From Bacteroidales bacterium (lineage in GTDB: Bacteria; Bacteroidota; Bacteroidia; Bacteroidales; G3-4614), in assembly GCA_017559955.1 (NCBI GenBank), contig JAFYPQ010000038.1, positions 1 through 44,120 on the forward strand: a stretch of DNA of 44,120 nucleotides. Reading direction: 5' to 3'. The position numbers were made by a program, and so were the translations under genes. Of this stretch, positions 17,338-25,194 are shown piece after piece (positions within the stretch are counted from its first letter, which is position 1; every line of letters starts with the position of its first letter). The notes beneath the pieces were generated by a model that did not search any database, was not told where the DNA came from, and saw nothing but the letters and a program-made list of their open reading frames with translations.

Positions 17338-17376
17338 AAAAAGAGGTTGGTAAAATAAAACCAATCTCTTTTTTAT
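17338..17376 (+). terminator. Terminator after the lipoprotein gene
   Basis: AAAAAGAGGTTGG (17338-17350) pairs with CCAATCTCTTTTT (17361-17373), 13 bp with one G-U pair, loop of 10, then T-rich sequence. Confidence 0.85.
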
Positions 17377-17395
17377 TAATGTTTTCAAAATAGAT

Positions 17396-17426
17396 TTTGT
17401 AGAATCAAAAAAAATATATATCTTTG
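17396..17426 (+). promoter_or_regulatory. Promoter of tRNA-Pro
   Basis: TTTG at 17396-17399, 19-base spacer, TATCTTTG at 17419-17426; both elements match the Bacteroidetes consensus. The mature tRNA begins 17 bases downstream. Confidence 0.8.
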
Positions 17427-17442
17427 CAACGCAAAACAAGGA

Positions 17443-17519
17443 CGGGGCGTAGCGCAGTCCGGTAGCGCACCTGGTTTGGGACCAGGTGGTCGCAGGTTCG
17501 AATCCTGTCACCCCGACCA
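17443..17519 (+). tRNA. tRNA-Pro (anticodon UGG)
   Basis: A 77-base cloverleaf with encoded CCA. The acceptor stem is CGGGGCG with CACCCCG, which leaves one C-A mismatch at the sixth pair. The D-arm is GCGCAGTCCGGTAGCGC; the anticodon stem CCTGG/CCAGG encloses loop TTTGGGA with anticodon TGG at 17477-17479; the T-arm is GCAGG-TTCGAAT-CCTGT. The unpaired discriminator base A before CCA and the C1-G72 pair are proline identity features in bacteria. Confidence 0.97.
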
Positions 17520-17520
17520 T

Positions 17521-17550
17521 AAGGCACAAGTAATCTTGTGCCTTTTTTTG
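17521..17550 (+). terminator. Terminator after tRNA-Pro
   Basis: AAGGCACAAG / CTTGTGCCTT, a 10-bp perfect stem with loop TAAT, followed by TTTTTG. It starts 1 base after the tRNA CCA. Confidence 0.92.
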
Positions 17551-17578
17551 TTATATGCAATATCTTTTTCTCTTATTT

Positions 17579-17610
17579 TTTGAATATGCCCTTAAATTTT
17601 TCTAACTTTG
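17579..17610 (+). promoter_or_regulatory. Promoter of aspS
   Basis: TTTG at 17579-17582, 20-base spacer, TAACTTTG at 17603-17610. It gives a leader of about 60 bases before the aspS ATG. Confidence 0.75.
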
Positions 17611-17673
17611 TAAGATGATAAATTAAGGGTAATGCCTTTATATTAAAATACAATAAACAATTCAATATAAGCA

Positions 17674-19428
17674 ATGTTTAGATCTATGACTTGTGGCCAA
17701 TTGCGATTGGCTGATGTAGATAAAGAGGTGATTTTGGCAGGTTGGGTACAACGTGTTAGAAAAATGGGTGGTATGACATTTATCGATCTTCGAGATCGTT
17801 ATGGAATAACCCAATTGGTATTTAATCAAGAAGTTGACGCAGCCTTATGCGAATCAGCCAATCATCTTGGACGTGAGTATGTTATACAAGTAAAAGGAGC
17901 TGTAAAAGAGCGTTATAGTAAAAATGCGAATATTCCAACCGGAGATATTGAAATTATAGTGTCGGAATTAAATATATTAAGTACATCTGATACTCCGCCC
18001 TTTACAATTGAGGATGAAAGTGATGGAGGAGATGACTTGCGTATGCAATACAGATTTTTGGATTTACGTAGAGATTGTGTCCGTAAGAATCTTGAATTGC
18101 GTCATAAATTGGCATTCGAAGTTCGTCGTTTTCTCGATTCGGAAGGTTTTTTGGAGATAGAGACACCGATACTTATAAAATCAACCCCAGAAGGAGCACG
18201 AGACTTTGTTGTTCCATCGAGAATGAATCCGGGAGAGTTTTATGCACTTCCCCAATCTCCCCAAACATTCAAACAATTGTTGATGGTATCAGGATTTGAC
18301 AGATATTTTCAGATAGCAAAATGTTTTAGAGACGAAGATTTAAGAGCTGACCGTCAACCGGAGTTTACTCAGATAGATTGTGAAATGTCTTTTGTCGAAC
18401 AGGAAGATGTTTTGAATATATTTGAGAATATGACAAAACACGTATTTAAAGCGATAAAAGGAATTGAATTTGAAGGAAACTTCCCAAGAATGACATGGCA
18501 CGATGCTATGAAATATTATGGAAGTGATAAGCCCGATATTCGTTTCGAGATGAAATTTGTAGAATTAAAAGATTTGACCGAGGGTAAAAACTTTGTAGTA
18601 TTTGATTCTGTTCCATACGTTGGAGGTATATGTGCAAAAGGATGTGCCTCATATACTCGTAAGCAAATTGATGAGTTGACTGATTTTGTAAAGCGTCCGC
18701 AAGTTGGAGCCAAAGGTTTGGTGTATGTAAAATGTGAAGAAAACGGAACATACAAATCTTCAGTTGACAAATTCTATAATCAAGACGATTTGAAACTTTG
18801 GGCAGAACGCTTTGATGCTAAACCAGGAGATTTAATTTTGATTTTAGCAGGAGAGATTTCAAAAACACGTAAGGCTCTATGTGAGTTACGATTAGAGATG
18901 GGTAATCGTTTGGGCTTGCGTGATAAGAATGTATTTGCTCCATTATGGATAATAGACTTCCCATTATTGGAATGGGATGAAGAGACCCAACGTTATTATG
19001 CAATGCATCACCCATTTACTTCGCCAAAACCAGAGGATATAGCTCTATTGGAATCAAATCCTGGAGCAGTAAGAGCAAATGCATACGATATGGTATTTAA
19101 CGGAGTTGAGTTGGGAGGAGGATCAATTCGAATTCACGATAGTGGCTTGCAAGATAAAATGTTTGAGATATTAGGCTTTACTCAAGAACAAGCTCATTAT
19201 CAATTTGGCTTCTTAATGGATGCATTTAAATATGGAGCACCACCACATGGAGGTCTTGCATTTGGTCTTGATAGATTTGTATCGCTTCTTGCCGGACTTG
19301 ATTCGATTAGAGACTGTATAGCTTTCCCTAAAAATAATTCAGGAAGAGATACAATGAGTGGAGCACCATCAATAATTGCAGATGAGCAATTAAAAGAGTT
19401 GCAAATAAAATTAGATTTACAAGCATAA
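17674..19428 (+). CDS. aspS: Aspartyl-tRNA synthetase
   Basis: A class II synthetase that charges tRNA-Asp with aspartate. At 584 residues it is the bacterial length. An N-terminal OB-fold anticodon-binding domain (about 1-105, [32 protein letters not shown]) precedes the catalytic core. Motif 2 is [19 protein letters not shown], the bacterial GAD insertion follows, and motif 3 is [16 protein letters not shown] near the end. The start matches the family N-terminus ([11 protein letters not shown]). It is followed at 7 bases by the Nif3-like gene and then the zinc-ribbon gene, forming a compact three-gene unit. Confidence 0.97.
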   Translation: MFRSMTCGQLRLADVDKEVILAGWVQRVRKMGGMTFIDLRDRYGITQLVFNQEVDAALCESANHLGREYVIQVKGAVKERYSKNANIPTGDIEIIVSELNILSTSDTPPFTIEDESDGGDDLRMQYRFLDLRRDCVRKNLELRHKLAFEVRRFLDSEGFLEIETPILIKSTPEGARDFVVPSRMNPGEFYALPQSPQTFKQLLMVSGFDRYFQIAKCFRDEDLRADRQPEFTQIDCEMSFVEQEDVLNIFENMTKHVFKAIKGIEFEGNFPRMTWHDAMKYYGSDKPDIRFEMKFVELKDLTEGKNFVVFDSVPYVGGICAKGCASYTRKQIDELTDFVKRPQVGAKGLVYVKCEENGTYKSSVDKFYNQDDLKLWAERFDAKPGDLILILAGEISKTRKALCELRLEMGNRLGLRDKNVFAPLWIIDFPLLEWDEETQRYYAMHHPFTSPKPEDIALLESNPGAVRANAYDMVFNGVELGGGSIRIHDSGLQDKMFEILGFTQEQAHYQFGFLMDAFKYGAPPHGGLAFGLDRFVSLLAGLDSIRDCIAFPKNNSGRDTMSGAPSIIADEQLKELQIKLDLQA

Positions 19429-19435
19429 CAGAATA

Positions 19436-20530
19436 ATGCAGATAGCTGATATAATATCGTTAATAGAAGAGGTTGCACCTATATCGTTGCAAGAAGAGTA
19501 TGATAATGCAGGTATGCAGATTGGAGATAAGAATCAAGAAGCTACCGGTGCCTTGCTATGTATAGATGTAACAGAAGATATTCTTGATGAGGCTATACAA
19601 AAAGGATTTAATTTAATTATATCACATCATCCCTTATTGTTTAAAGGCTTAAAAAACATTACAGGTAAAAATTATATCGAAAGGATAGTAATAAAAGCAA
19701 TTAAGAATGATATTGCAATATATGCAGCTCATACCAATCTTGACAATGCATTTGGAGGTGTTAATTTTAAGATAGCTGAGAAATTAAAACTTGAAAATGT
19801 AAAAATACTATCTCCTATTAAAGATTTGTTCTTAAAACTTGTGGTGTTTGTGCCAACAAGTGCGGCGGATAAAGTTAGAGAGTCAATGCTTTGTGCAGGA
19901 GCGGGGAAAATAGGTAACTACGATATGTGTAGTTATAATATGAAAGGCTTTGGAACTTTTAGAGCAGGCGAAGGAGCAAATCCATATTGTGGAGAGGTGG
20001 GAGCTATTCATAAGGAAGAAGAGATCAGAATTGAAGTTATATTGCCTAAATATAATAGAGACAAGGTAATAAACGCAATGTTGAATGTTCATCCATATCA
20101 AGAGCCGGCGTACGATATAATAGAATTACAAAATATTAATTCATATGCAGGAAGCGGTGTAGTAGGAGAGTTGGCAGAACCTCTTGATGCCAAATATTTT
20201 CTTGAAATGGTAAAAGATGCTTTTAATGTGGCAGCTATTAAATATTCTACGTTTACCGGAAATAAAATAAAAAGAGTTGCTTTATGTGGAGGTTCAGGAG
20301 CATTTTTAATTAACGATGCAATTAGAGCAAAAGCTGATGTTTTTATTACCGGAGAGATAGGTTATCATCATTTTTTTACTGCCGAAAAAAAGATACTTTT
20401 GGTTGAAGCAGGACATTATGAGACCGAACAGTACACAAAAGATATATTTTGTGATATAATTACAAAAAAATTTCCTAATTTTGCAGTTCAATATGCAAAT
20501 GTTGGTTCAAACCCGATAAATTATTTATAA
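19436..20530 (+). CDS. Nif3-like dinuclear metal-centre protein
   Basis: A 364-residue member of the NIF3/DUF34 family (hexameric, two-metal site). Metal-binding and signature segments include EYDNAGMQIGD, ISHHPLLFKGLKNI, AAHTNLDNAFGGVN, and at the C-terminus ITGEIGYHHFFTAEKKILLVEAGHYETEQ. The middle (about 125-230) is the extra ferredoxin-like insertion found in longer members. Family members have been linked to GTP cyclohydrolase-like activity and to metal homeostasis, but the role is not settled. It lies between aspS and the zinc-ribbon gene, an arrangement found often in Bacteroidetes. Confidence 0.93.
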   Translation: MQIADIISLIEEVAPISLQEEYDNAGMQIGDKNQEATGALLCIDVTEDILDEAIQKGFNLIISHHPLLFKGLKNITGKNYIERIVIKAIKNDIAIYAAHTNLDNAFGGVNFKIAEKLKLENVKILSPIKDLFLKLVVFVPTSAADKVRESMLCAGAGKIGNYDMCSYNMKGFGTFRAGEGANPYCGEVGAIHKEEEIRIEVILPKYNRDKVINAMLNVHPYQEPAYDIIELQNINSYAGSGVVGELAEPLDAKYFLEMVKDAFNVAAIKYSTFTGNKIKRVALCGGSGAFLINDAIRAKADVFITGEIGYHHFFTAEKKILLVEAGHYETEQYTKDIFCDIITKKFPNFAVQYANVGSNPINYL

Positions 20531-20537
20531 CAACTAT

Positions 20538-21284
20538 ATGGCTAAAGAAAAAGAGTACACAGTAGAGGAGCGTTTAAAAGCACTTTACGAATTGCAAACC
20601 TTACTTTCAGAGATTGACAGAATTAAAACCCTTAGAGGAGAGTTACCATTGGAGGTAAAAGATTTGGAAGATAGTATCATTGGTTTAGAAACTCGTTTGG
20701 AGAATTATAAAAATGATATCAAAGATTTCAATACATCAGTTTCTGCACACAAAGTAGGAATTCAAGAGGCACAAGCTCTTATTGAGAAGTACACTGAACA
20801 ACAAAACAATGTACGTAATAATAAAGAGTTTGATCATCTGACAAAAGAGATTGAATATCAAGGTTTGGAGATTGAAGCACGAGATAAAAAAGTTCGTGAT
20901 TTAACCAAAATGATAAACGATCGCAAAGAGGAAATTGAGGAGCTACAACAACTATTGAGTGATAGAAAAGCAGATTTCCAAGAGAAACGAGGAGAGTTGG
21001 ATGAAATAATTGCAGAGACTCGTCAAGAAGAGGAGAAGTTAAGAGAGCAAGTTAAAAATCTTGAACAAGAGATAGAACCAAGACTTTTGTCATCATTTAA
21101 GAGAATACGTAAAAATGCTCGTAACGGATTAGGAATAGTATATATTCAACGTGATGCGTGTGGCGGATGTTTCAATAAAATACCACCTCAAAGACAAATG
21201 GATATCAAACTTCGCAAAAAAATTATTGTTTGTGAATATTGCGGAAGAATTATGATAGACCCTGAATTAGCAGGAGTAGAATAG
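20538..21284 (+). CDS. C4-type zinc-ribbon coiled-coil protein
   Basis: A 248-residue protein: an almost continuous coiled coil (about 5-185, heptad-rich with E/K/L, e.g. DLEDSIIGLETRLENYKNDIKDF) ending in a zinc ribbon with four cysteines (CGGC ... CEYCG, about residues 209-236). This matches the zf-RING_7/DUF164 family often encoded beside Nif3. Function in bacteria is unclear; a nucleic-acid or RNA-related role is suspected for the family. It starts 7 bases after the Nif3-like gene and is followed by a strong terminator. Confidence 0.92.
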   Translation: MAKEKEYTVEERLKALYELQTLLSEIDRIKTLRGELPLEVKDLEDSIIGLETRLENYKNDIKDFNTSVSAHKVGIQEAQALIEKYTEQQNNVRNNKEFDHLTKEIEYQGLEIEARDKKVRDLTKMINDRKEEIEELQQLLSDRKADFQEKRGELDEIIAETRQEEEKLREQVKNLEQEIEPRLLSSFKRIRKNARNGLGIVYIQRDACGGCFNKIPPQRQMDIKLRKKIIVCEYCGRIMIDPELAGVE

Positions 21285-21302
21285 TTTAAAAATAAATAAT
21301 TT

Positions 21303-21342
21303 AAAAGTCCCAAGTGGTTTTTGTAAACTATTTGGGACTTTT
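21303..21342 (+). terminator. Terminator between convergent genes
   Basis: AAAAGTCCCAA pairs with TTTGGGACTTTT around an inner loop that can partly pair too. TTTTATTTT follows on the plus strand; on the minus strand the arm itself ends in TTTT. It can serve both the zinc-ribbon gene and the convergent nuclease-like gene, whose stop codon lies at 21346. Confidence 0.85.
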
Positions 21343-21345
21343 ATT

Positions 21346-21804
21346 TTATATGCAATTTTCAATTTCGTTATAAAACGGAATCTCCTTAAGAAAATTATAG
21401 CTCTTATTTGAGTAATCAATTTTGCAACAAAAGCTTCTTATTCCGTTTGTAACAATAATGTAACTAACCCTTAAAACATAATTGTATCTTGTGATTTGAT
21501 TAAAAACCTCTTGAGTAATCTCTATATTGGGGGCTTTGTATTCGATAATTACGCAAGGAGAACCAAATTTATCATATACAACAGTATCGCATCTACGTTT
21601 GGTATTATTTAAATTTAAAGATATTTCATTACCTATTCTTCCTGCGGGGTATCCTTTCTGGTTGATTAGGGTTGCAACAAACCTCTGTCTTACCTCTTCT
21701 TCGGGAGTAAGTGTAACAAATTTTTTGCGTAAAGCATCAAAGATAAAGCTCTTATCTCCTTCATTTTTTATTATAAAATCGTATTGAGGCAAATTCAACT
21801 TCAT
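21346..21804 (-). CDS. HsdR N-terminal-type (PD-(D/E)XK) protein
   Basis: A stand-alone protein of 152 residues if it starts at 21804 (MKLNLPQYDF); a longer reading from 21831 exists but the family start is the inner one. It matches the HSDR_N_2 domain of type I restriction subunit R. It contains RKKFVTLTPEEEVRQRFVATLINQKGYP, a recognisable N-terminal helix, and the nuclease-like core RRCDTVVYDKFGSPCVIIEYKAP with the D...E-x-K residues of the PD-(D/E)XK fold. There are no helicase domains and no hsdM/hsdS nearby. It is divergent from holA, a pairing I recall as common in Bacteroidetes, so this is a conserved domestic gene and not a broken restriction system. Biological role unknown. Confidence 0.88.
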   Translation of the reverse strand: MKLNLPQYDFIIKNEGDKSFIFDALRKKFVTLTPEEEVRQRFVATLINQKGYPAGRIGNEISLNLNNTKRRCDTVVYDKFGSPCVIIEYKAPNIEITQEVFNQITRYNYVLRVSYIIVTNGIRSFCCKIDYSNKSYNFLKEIPFYNEIENCI

Positions 21805-21900
21805 TATATATCTATTACTTGCTATACACAAATATATTTTTTAATTTTACATCAAAATTATATAAAAAACAGAAAAAACATATCATCACTCTATACAAAA

Positions 21901-22917
21901 ATGGCACAAGCTAATGATAAATATTTACAAATAATATCCGATATAAAAAAGGGAGAATTTAAACCTATATATTTGCTGATGGGTGATGAATCGTATTATA
22001 TCGATTCTATAACAGATTTGATAATAGAAAATGCCCTTGACGAGTCGGAAAGAGATTTTAATCAGACAATATTATATGGATTGGATGCAGAAGTATCCTC
22101 CTTAATTAATATTGCCAAACGATATCCAATGATGGCTTCTCGACAATTAGTGGTGTTAAAAGAGGCTCAAATGTTTGAAGGAATTGATGATTTGATATTA
22201 TATGTAGAACAATATCAGCCAAGTACCATTTTTGTAATAAATTATAAAGAGGGAGTCCTAAAAAATAAAAAGCTTGTTTATGCCATAGAAAAGATTGGGG
22301 CTGTATATGAATTTAGAAAATTATATGAAAATCAAATACCGAAGTTTATAACAGATTACTTACAAGGCTATTCTCTTTCAATAGAGCCTAAAGCCGTATC
22401 TATGATTGCTGATTATATAGGCAATGATTTAAATAGAATTGCAGGAGAACTTGAAAAACTTAAAATAGTAATAGGGAATAGAAAAGAGGTTACGGCTCAA
22501 TTGGTAGAGGAGCATATAGGTATAAGTAAGGATTACAACAATTTTGAATTTCTATCAGCAATAGTCAATAAGGATGTATATAAAGTAAATAGAATAATAA
22601 AATATTTCGAGAGTAATCCTAAAAATAACTCAATAATACCAACAATAAGCATAATGTTTAATTTCTTCTCTAATTTATTGTTGATGTATTATGCACCGGA
22701 TAAAACTGATATGGGATTAACGAAAGAGTTAAATTTTAAATCTCCATATCAATTAAAAGAATATAAAACAGCAAAACAATATTACACCGTATTTAAGTGT
22801 GTCGAAATTATTGCATTACTAAGAGAGTATGATGCAAAATCGAAAGGAGTGGGGGTATCGACATCCACTACAGATGCATCATTACTAAGAGAGTTGTCAT
22901 ATAAAATTTTACACTGA
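21901..22917 (+). CDS. holA: DNA polymerase III subunit delta
   Basis: Clamp-loader delta subunit, which opens the sliding clamp during replication. I start it at 21901 (MAQANDKYLQIISDIKKGEFKPIYLLMGDESYYID), giving 338 residues. An in-frame upstream ATG at 21784 would overlap the divergent gene and add an unrelated tail. Landmarks: YLLMGDESYYIDSITDLII, PMMASRQLVVLKEAQMF, a Walker-like-less AAA fold, and GNDLNRIAGELEKLKI with the C-terminal collar domain. A hairpin terminator sits about 85 bases after the stop. Confidence 0.93.
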   Translation: MAQANDKYLQIISDIKKGEFKPIYLLMGDESYYIDSITDLIIENALDESERDFNQTILYGLDAEVSSLINIAKRYPMMASRQLVVLKEAQMFEGIDDLILYVEQYQPSTIFVINYKEGVLKNKKLVYAIEKIGAVYEFRKLYENQIPKFITDYLQGYSLSIEPKAVSMIADYIGNDLNRIAGELEKLKIVIGNRKEVTAQLVEEHIGISKDYNNFEFLSAIVNKDVYKVNRIIKYFESNPKNNSIIPTISIMFNFFSNLLLMYYAPDKTDMGLTKELNFKSPYQLKEYKTAKQYYTVFKCVEIIALLREYDAKSKGVGVSTSTTDASLLRELSYKILH

Positions 22918-23001
22918 TTTTATCTCAAAAAAACGATATTATTTCATATAACTCCTGATATAGCTGCAAAATATTGCAAGGAAATAGCTTTAAAAAACCG
23001 C

Positions 23002-23046
23002 AAATAGCACCTTAATCTATTGATTTATAAGGTGCTATTTTATTTT
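23002..23046 (+). terminator. Terminator after holA
   Basis: AAATAGCACCTTA (23002-23014) pairs perfectly with TAAGGTGCTATTT (23028-23040), 13 bp, followed by TATTTTATT. Confidence 0.88.
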
Positions 23047-23070
23047 ATTGACTTCAGCCAAATATCTTAA

Positions 23071-23223
23071 AGTAGGAATTTAAGGCATAAATTCTTAAAA
23101 AAGTAGTCTCGTATACCCAAATAGGGGAAAGGAGGCCACATTACTTCTCTTAGAATAAATATTCTTTCAAGCGGACATTCCTCTTTTGTGAATATTTTAT
23201 CATATCAGATAAAATATTTTTTT
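23071..23223 (+). ncRNA. Possible small RNA with terminator (unassigned)
   Basis: A stretch with several small hairpins in a row: GAATTT/AAATTC (about 23076-23096), AGGGGAA with TTCCTCT (one G-U pair) across about 50 bases, and AGAATA-AA-TATTCT inside that. It ends in an 11-bp stem AATATTTTATC/GATAAAATATT (23191-23201 with 23208-23218) and a run of seven Ts. It is locally less AT-rich than its surroundings (GGGGAAAGGAGGCCAC). No good promoter is visible upstream, and the terminator stem is almost all A-T, so this is only a candidate. Confidence 0.25.
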
Positions 23224-23254
23224 AATCTAAATAAAAAATCAAATCAAAAACTTC

Positions 23255-23306
23255 TCACAATTGTAAACACATATAATACATACAATTGTGTTTTATATAA
23301 TTGTGA
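23255..23306. repeat. ACAATTGT palindrome cluster (operator-like)
   Basis: ACAATTGT occurs at 23257-23264 and 23282-23289 with a near copy ATAATTGT at 23297-23304. The outer copies extend to an inverted repeat TCACAATT ... AATTGTGA (23255-23262 with 23299-23306). Symmetric 8-bp cores repeated within 50 bp look like binding sites for a dimeric regulator. Confidence 0.45.
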
Positions 23307-23333
23307 AAATAATTTATTTTTACAGATGTAACC

Positions 23334-23373
23334 ATACTGTTTGTATATTATAATATACAAAACGATACTGTTT
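23334..23373. repeat. Perfect 22-bp palindrome flanked by direct repeats
   Basis: Positions 23340-23361 read the same on both strands (core GTATATTATAATATAC). ATACTGTTT occurs on each side at 23334-23342 and 23365-23373, starts 31 bp apart, close to three helical turns. It is a candidate operator for the regulator gene about 400 bp downstream or another DNA-binding protein. Confidence 0.45.
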
Positions 23374-23705
23374 AAGTAGTAATATTAATAACGAAGCTAT
23401 ATATTTGTAAATATACTTTATTTATGGTTTAAAATAATATATTTAATAAATGTAAAACACACAAAACCAATATATTAAGATGACTATATTATATTAATGC
23501 TATAATATTTATGGTAATAGGGCAGTATATTCTCACACTATATATTATTTATATTTTATAATTAATAGAATATCAATAAGATACATATATTTATATATAG
23601 ATATAATATAATGTAATATTAGGTAATTATTCTTGACTATGTTTTTGTTTGTGTATTATTGTATATAAAATATATAATTTGTATTTGTGAAATTTACAAA
23701 TATAA

Positions 23706-23737
23706 TTTGCATATTTATCGCTATAATATTACATTTG
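23706..23737 (+). promoter_or_regulatory. Promoter of the helix-turn-helix regulator
   Basis: TTTG at 23706-23709, 20-base spacer, TACATTTG at 23730-23737; both elements match the consensus exactly. The leader to the ATG is about 35 bases. Confidence 0.8.
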
Positions 23738-23777
23738 TAACATTATTATAAATATAAATAACACGCTCTATTTTAAT

Positions 23778-24251
23778 ATGAATAATAGAATAAAAGAGAT
23801 TATAGCGTCGGAGCATCTAAGTGATGGAGAATTTGCTGATTTAGTGGGTATTAAACGTTCTACACTTTCGCATTGTTTGAGTGGAAGGAACGATGTAAGT
23901 AAAGATATAATTACAAAAATACACAATGCATATCCTTATATATCAATAAATTGGCTTATGTTCGGAGAGGGAGAATCTGGCTTATCGTTAAAAAATACGG
24001 CGACCTCTAATCTCTTCGATTCTTTGCATAATTCTGATACAGAGTATATATCAGATAGTGAATATTCGAAGGATTTTGAGTTAAAAATATCTCAATCAGC
24101 ACCTAAAATACCTAATAACCAACAAACTAACATACAAAATTCCCCTTCATTGGAAATATTGCAAATAGAGCAAAAAACATTAAAAGAGAAAAAAATTGAA
24201 AAAATTATGGTTTTCTATACCGATAGTACATTTGAAGTTTTTGAAAGATGA
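23778..24251 (+). CDS. XRE-type helix-turn-helix transcriptional regulator
   Basis: A 157-residue protein. Residues 1-65 are an XRE/Cro-CI helix-turn-helix: RIKEIIASEHLSDGEFADLVGIKRSTLSHCLSGRNDVSKDIITKIHNAYPYISINWLMFGEG, with the recognition helix around KRSTLSHCLSG. The rest (65-130) is low-complexity and serine/asparagine-rich, without a LexA-type peptidase domain. It ends in the short motif KKIEKIMVFYTDSTFEVFE, which I recall at the end of similar Bacteroidetes regulators. It is not obviously a phage repressor; no phage genes are nearby. The long upstream region with palindromes may be its own control site. Targets unknown. Confidence 0.85.
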   Translation: MNNRIKEIIASEHLSDGEFADLVGIKRSTLSHCLSGRNDVSKDIITKIHNAYPYISINWLMFGEGESGLSLKNTATSNLFDSLHNSDTEYISDSEYSKDFELKISQSAPKIPNNQQTNIQNSPSLEILQIEQKTLKEKKIEKIMVFYTDSTFEVFER

Positions 24252-24288
24252 TATATTATAGGTATTAATTCTGAATATACCCAACTAT

Positions 24289-24318
24289 AAAGAGTAAGAA
24301 AATTCTTGCTCTTTTTTT
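24289..24318 (+). terminator. Terminator after the regulator gene
   Basis: AAAGAGTAAGAA (24289-24300) pairs with TTCTTGCTCTTT (24303-24314) with one T-G pair and a tight loop, followed by TTTT. Confidence 0.8.
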
Positions 24319-24344
24319 GTTAAAACATATTTTGCCCTACTTCG

Positions 24345-24374
24345 TTGCATAATATTTAAAATTTCATAACTTTG
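24345..24374 (+). promoter_or_regulatory. Promoter of pyrK-pyrD
   Basis: TTG at 24345-24347, 19-base spacer, TAACTTTG at 24367-24374, about 44 bases before the pyrK start. Confidence 0.75.
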
Positions 24375-24417
24375 TAACTGATATTATAACAATAACGAGA
24401 TATATAAATTAATAGTA

Positions 24418-25194
24418 ATGAAGAAGGTTGTAATAGATATGTCGGTAACGGCAAATCTTTCGGTAAATAACCGATGTGTATTATTAAAATTAACTCCGGC
24501 AGATGGCTCTGTATTGCCCGATTGTAAACCCGGTCAGTTTGTAGAGATGTTAGTTGAAGGAGAGCCGAAAGCTTTTTTGCGTCGTCCCATATCTATAAAT
24601 TATCTAAATAAAGAAGATAATGAATTGTGGCTGTTAATTCAAATCGTTGGGGCAGGTACCGCTAAATTATCAAAGGTTAAAGTTGGAGACATAATTAATA
24701 TAATTTATCCATTAGGAAATGGCTTTACAATGCCTGTGGAGCAAAATAAGAAAGTTTTGCTTGTTGGAGGAGGAGTTGGTGTAGCTCCATTATTAATGCT
24801 TGGAGACGAATTGAAAAAGGCTGGACACAATCCGATTTTTTTATTAGGAGCCCGCACAAAGGAAGATTTATTGTTATTAGATAAATTTCAGTCTGTTTCA
24901 ACAACCTACGTAACAACCGAGGATGCATCTGAGGGAGAAAAAGGTTTTGTAACACAACATTCGGTATTGCAAAAAGAGAGTTTCGATTTTATATACTGTT
25001 GTGGTCCGGGGCCTATGATGAAAGCAGTTGCAGGATATGCAACTAAAGTAGGAATAGAGTGTGAAGTATCGCTTGAAAACAAAATGGCATGTGGAATAGG
25101 AGCGTGTTTATGTTGTGTAGAGAATACGACAAAAGGAAATGTGTGTGTATGTAAAGAGGGTCCTGTATTTAATATAAAGACATTGCAATGGTAA
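24418..25194 (+). CDS. pyrK: Dihydroorotate dehydrogenase B, electron-transfer subunit
   Basis: Iron-sulfur flavoprotein that passes electrons from dihydroorotate oxidation in PyrD to NAD+, in pyrimidine synthesis. Its 258 residues show a ferredoxin-reductase-like FAD domain ([21 protein letters not shown]), an NAD-binding domain ([32 protein letters not shown]) and a C-terminal [2Fe-2S] cluster region with cysteines in [13 protein letters not shown] plus a later Cys in [10 protein letters not shown]. It overlaps pyrD by 7 bases, a sign of coupled translation and of the heterotetrameric type 1B enzyme. Confidence 0.96.
   Translation: MKKVVIDMSVTANLSVNNRCVLLKLTPADGSVLPDCKPGQFVEMLVEGEPKAFLRRPISINYLNKEDNELWLLIQIVGAGTAKLSKVKVGDIINIIYPLGNGFTMPVEQNKKVLLVGGGVGVAPLLMLGDELKKAGHNPIFLLGARTKEDLLLLDKFQSVSTTYVTTEDASEGEKGFVTQHSVLQKESFDFIYCCGPGPMMKAVAGYATKVGIECEVSLENKMACGIGACLCCVENTTKGNVCVCKEGPVFNIKTLQW

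Larger units (their letters stand above)
22918..23777. other. AT-rich intergenic region without a protein gene
   Basis: About 860 bases, visibly richer in A+T than anything else in the window. It holds a terminator for holA, a possible small RNA (about 23071-23223), a cluster of ACAATTGT palindromes (23255-23306), a perfect 22-base palindrome flanked by direct repeats (23334-23373), and a promoter for the regulator at 23778. I found no convincing coding sequence on either strand. Confidence 0.8.

Noticed and set aside
21784..21900. An upstream ATG that lengthens holA by 39 residues.
   Set aside because: It would overlap the divergent nuclease-like gene, and the family N-terminus begins at MAQANDKYLQIISDIKKGEFKPIYLL.
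21346..22917. A restriction or defence island around the HsdR-like gene.
   Set aside because: No methylase, specificity, helicase or toxin genes occur next to it; neighbours are holA and housekeeping genes.
22918..24300. A prophage with a CI-type repressor around the XRE regulator.
   Set aside because: No integrase, structural or replication genes are nearby, the regulator has no peptidase domain, and both flanks are housekeeping genes.
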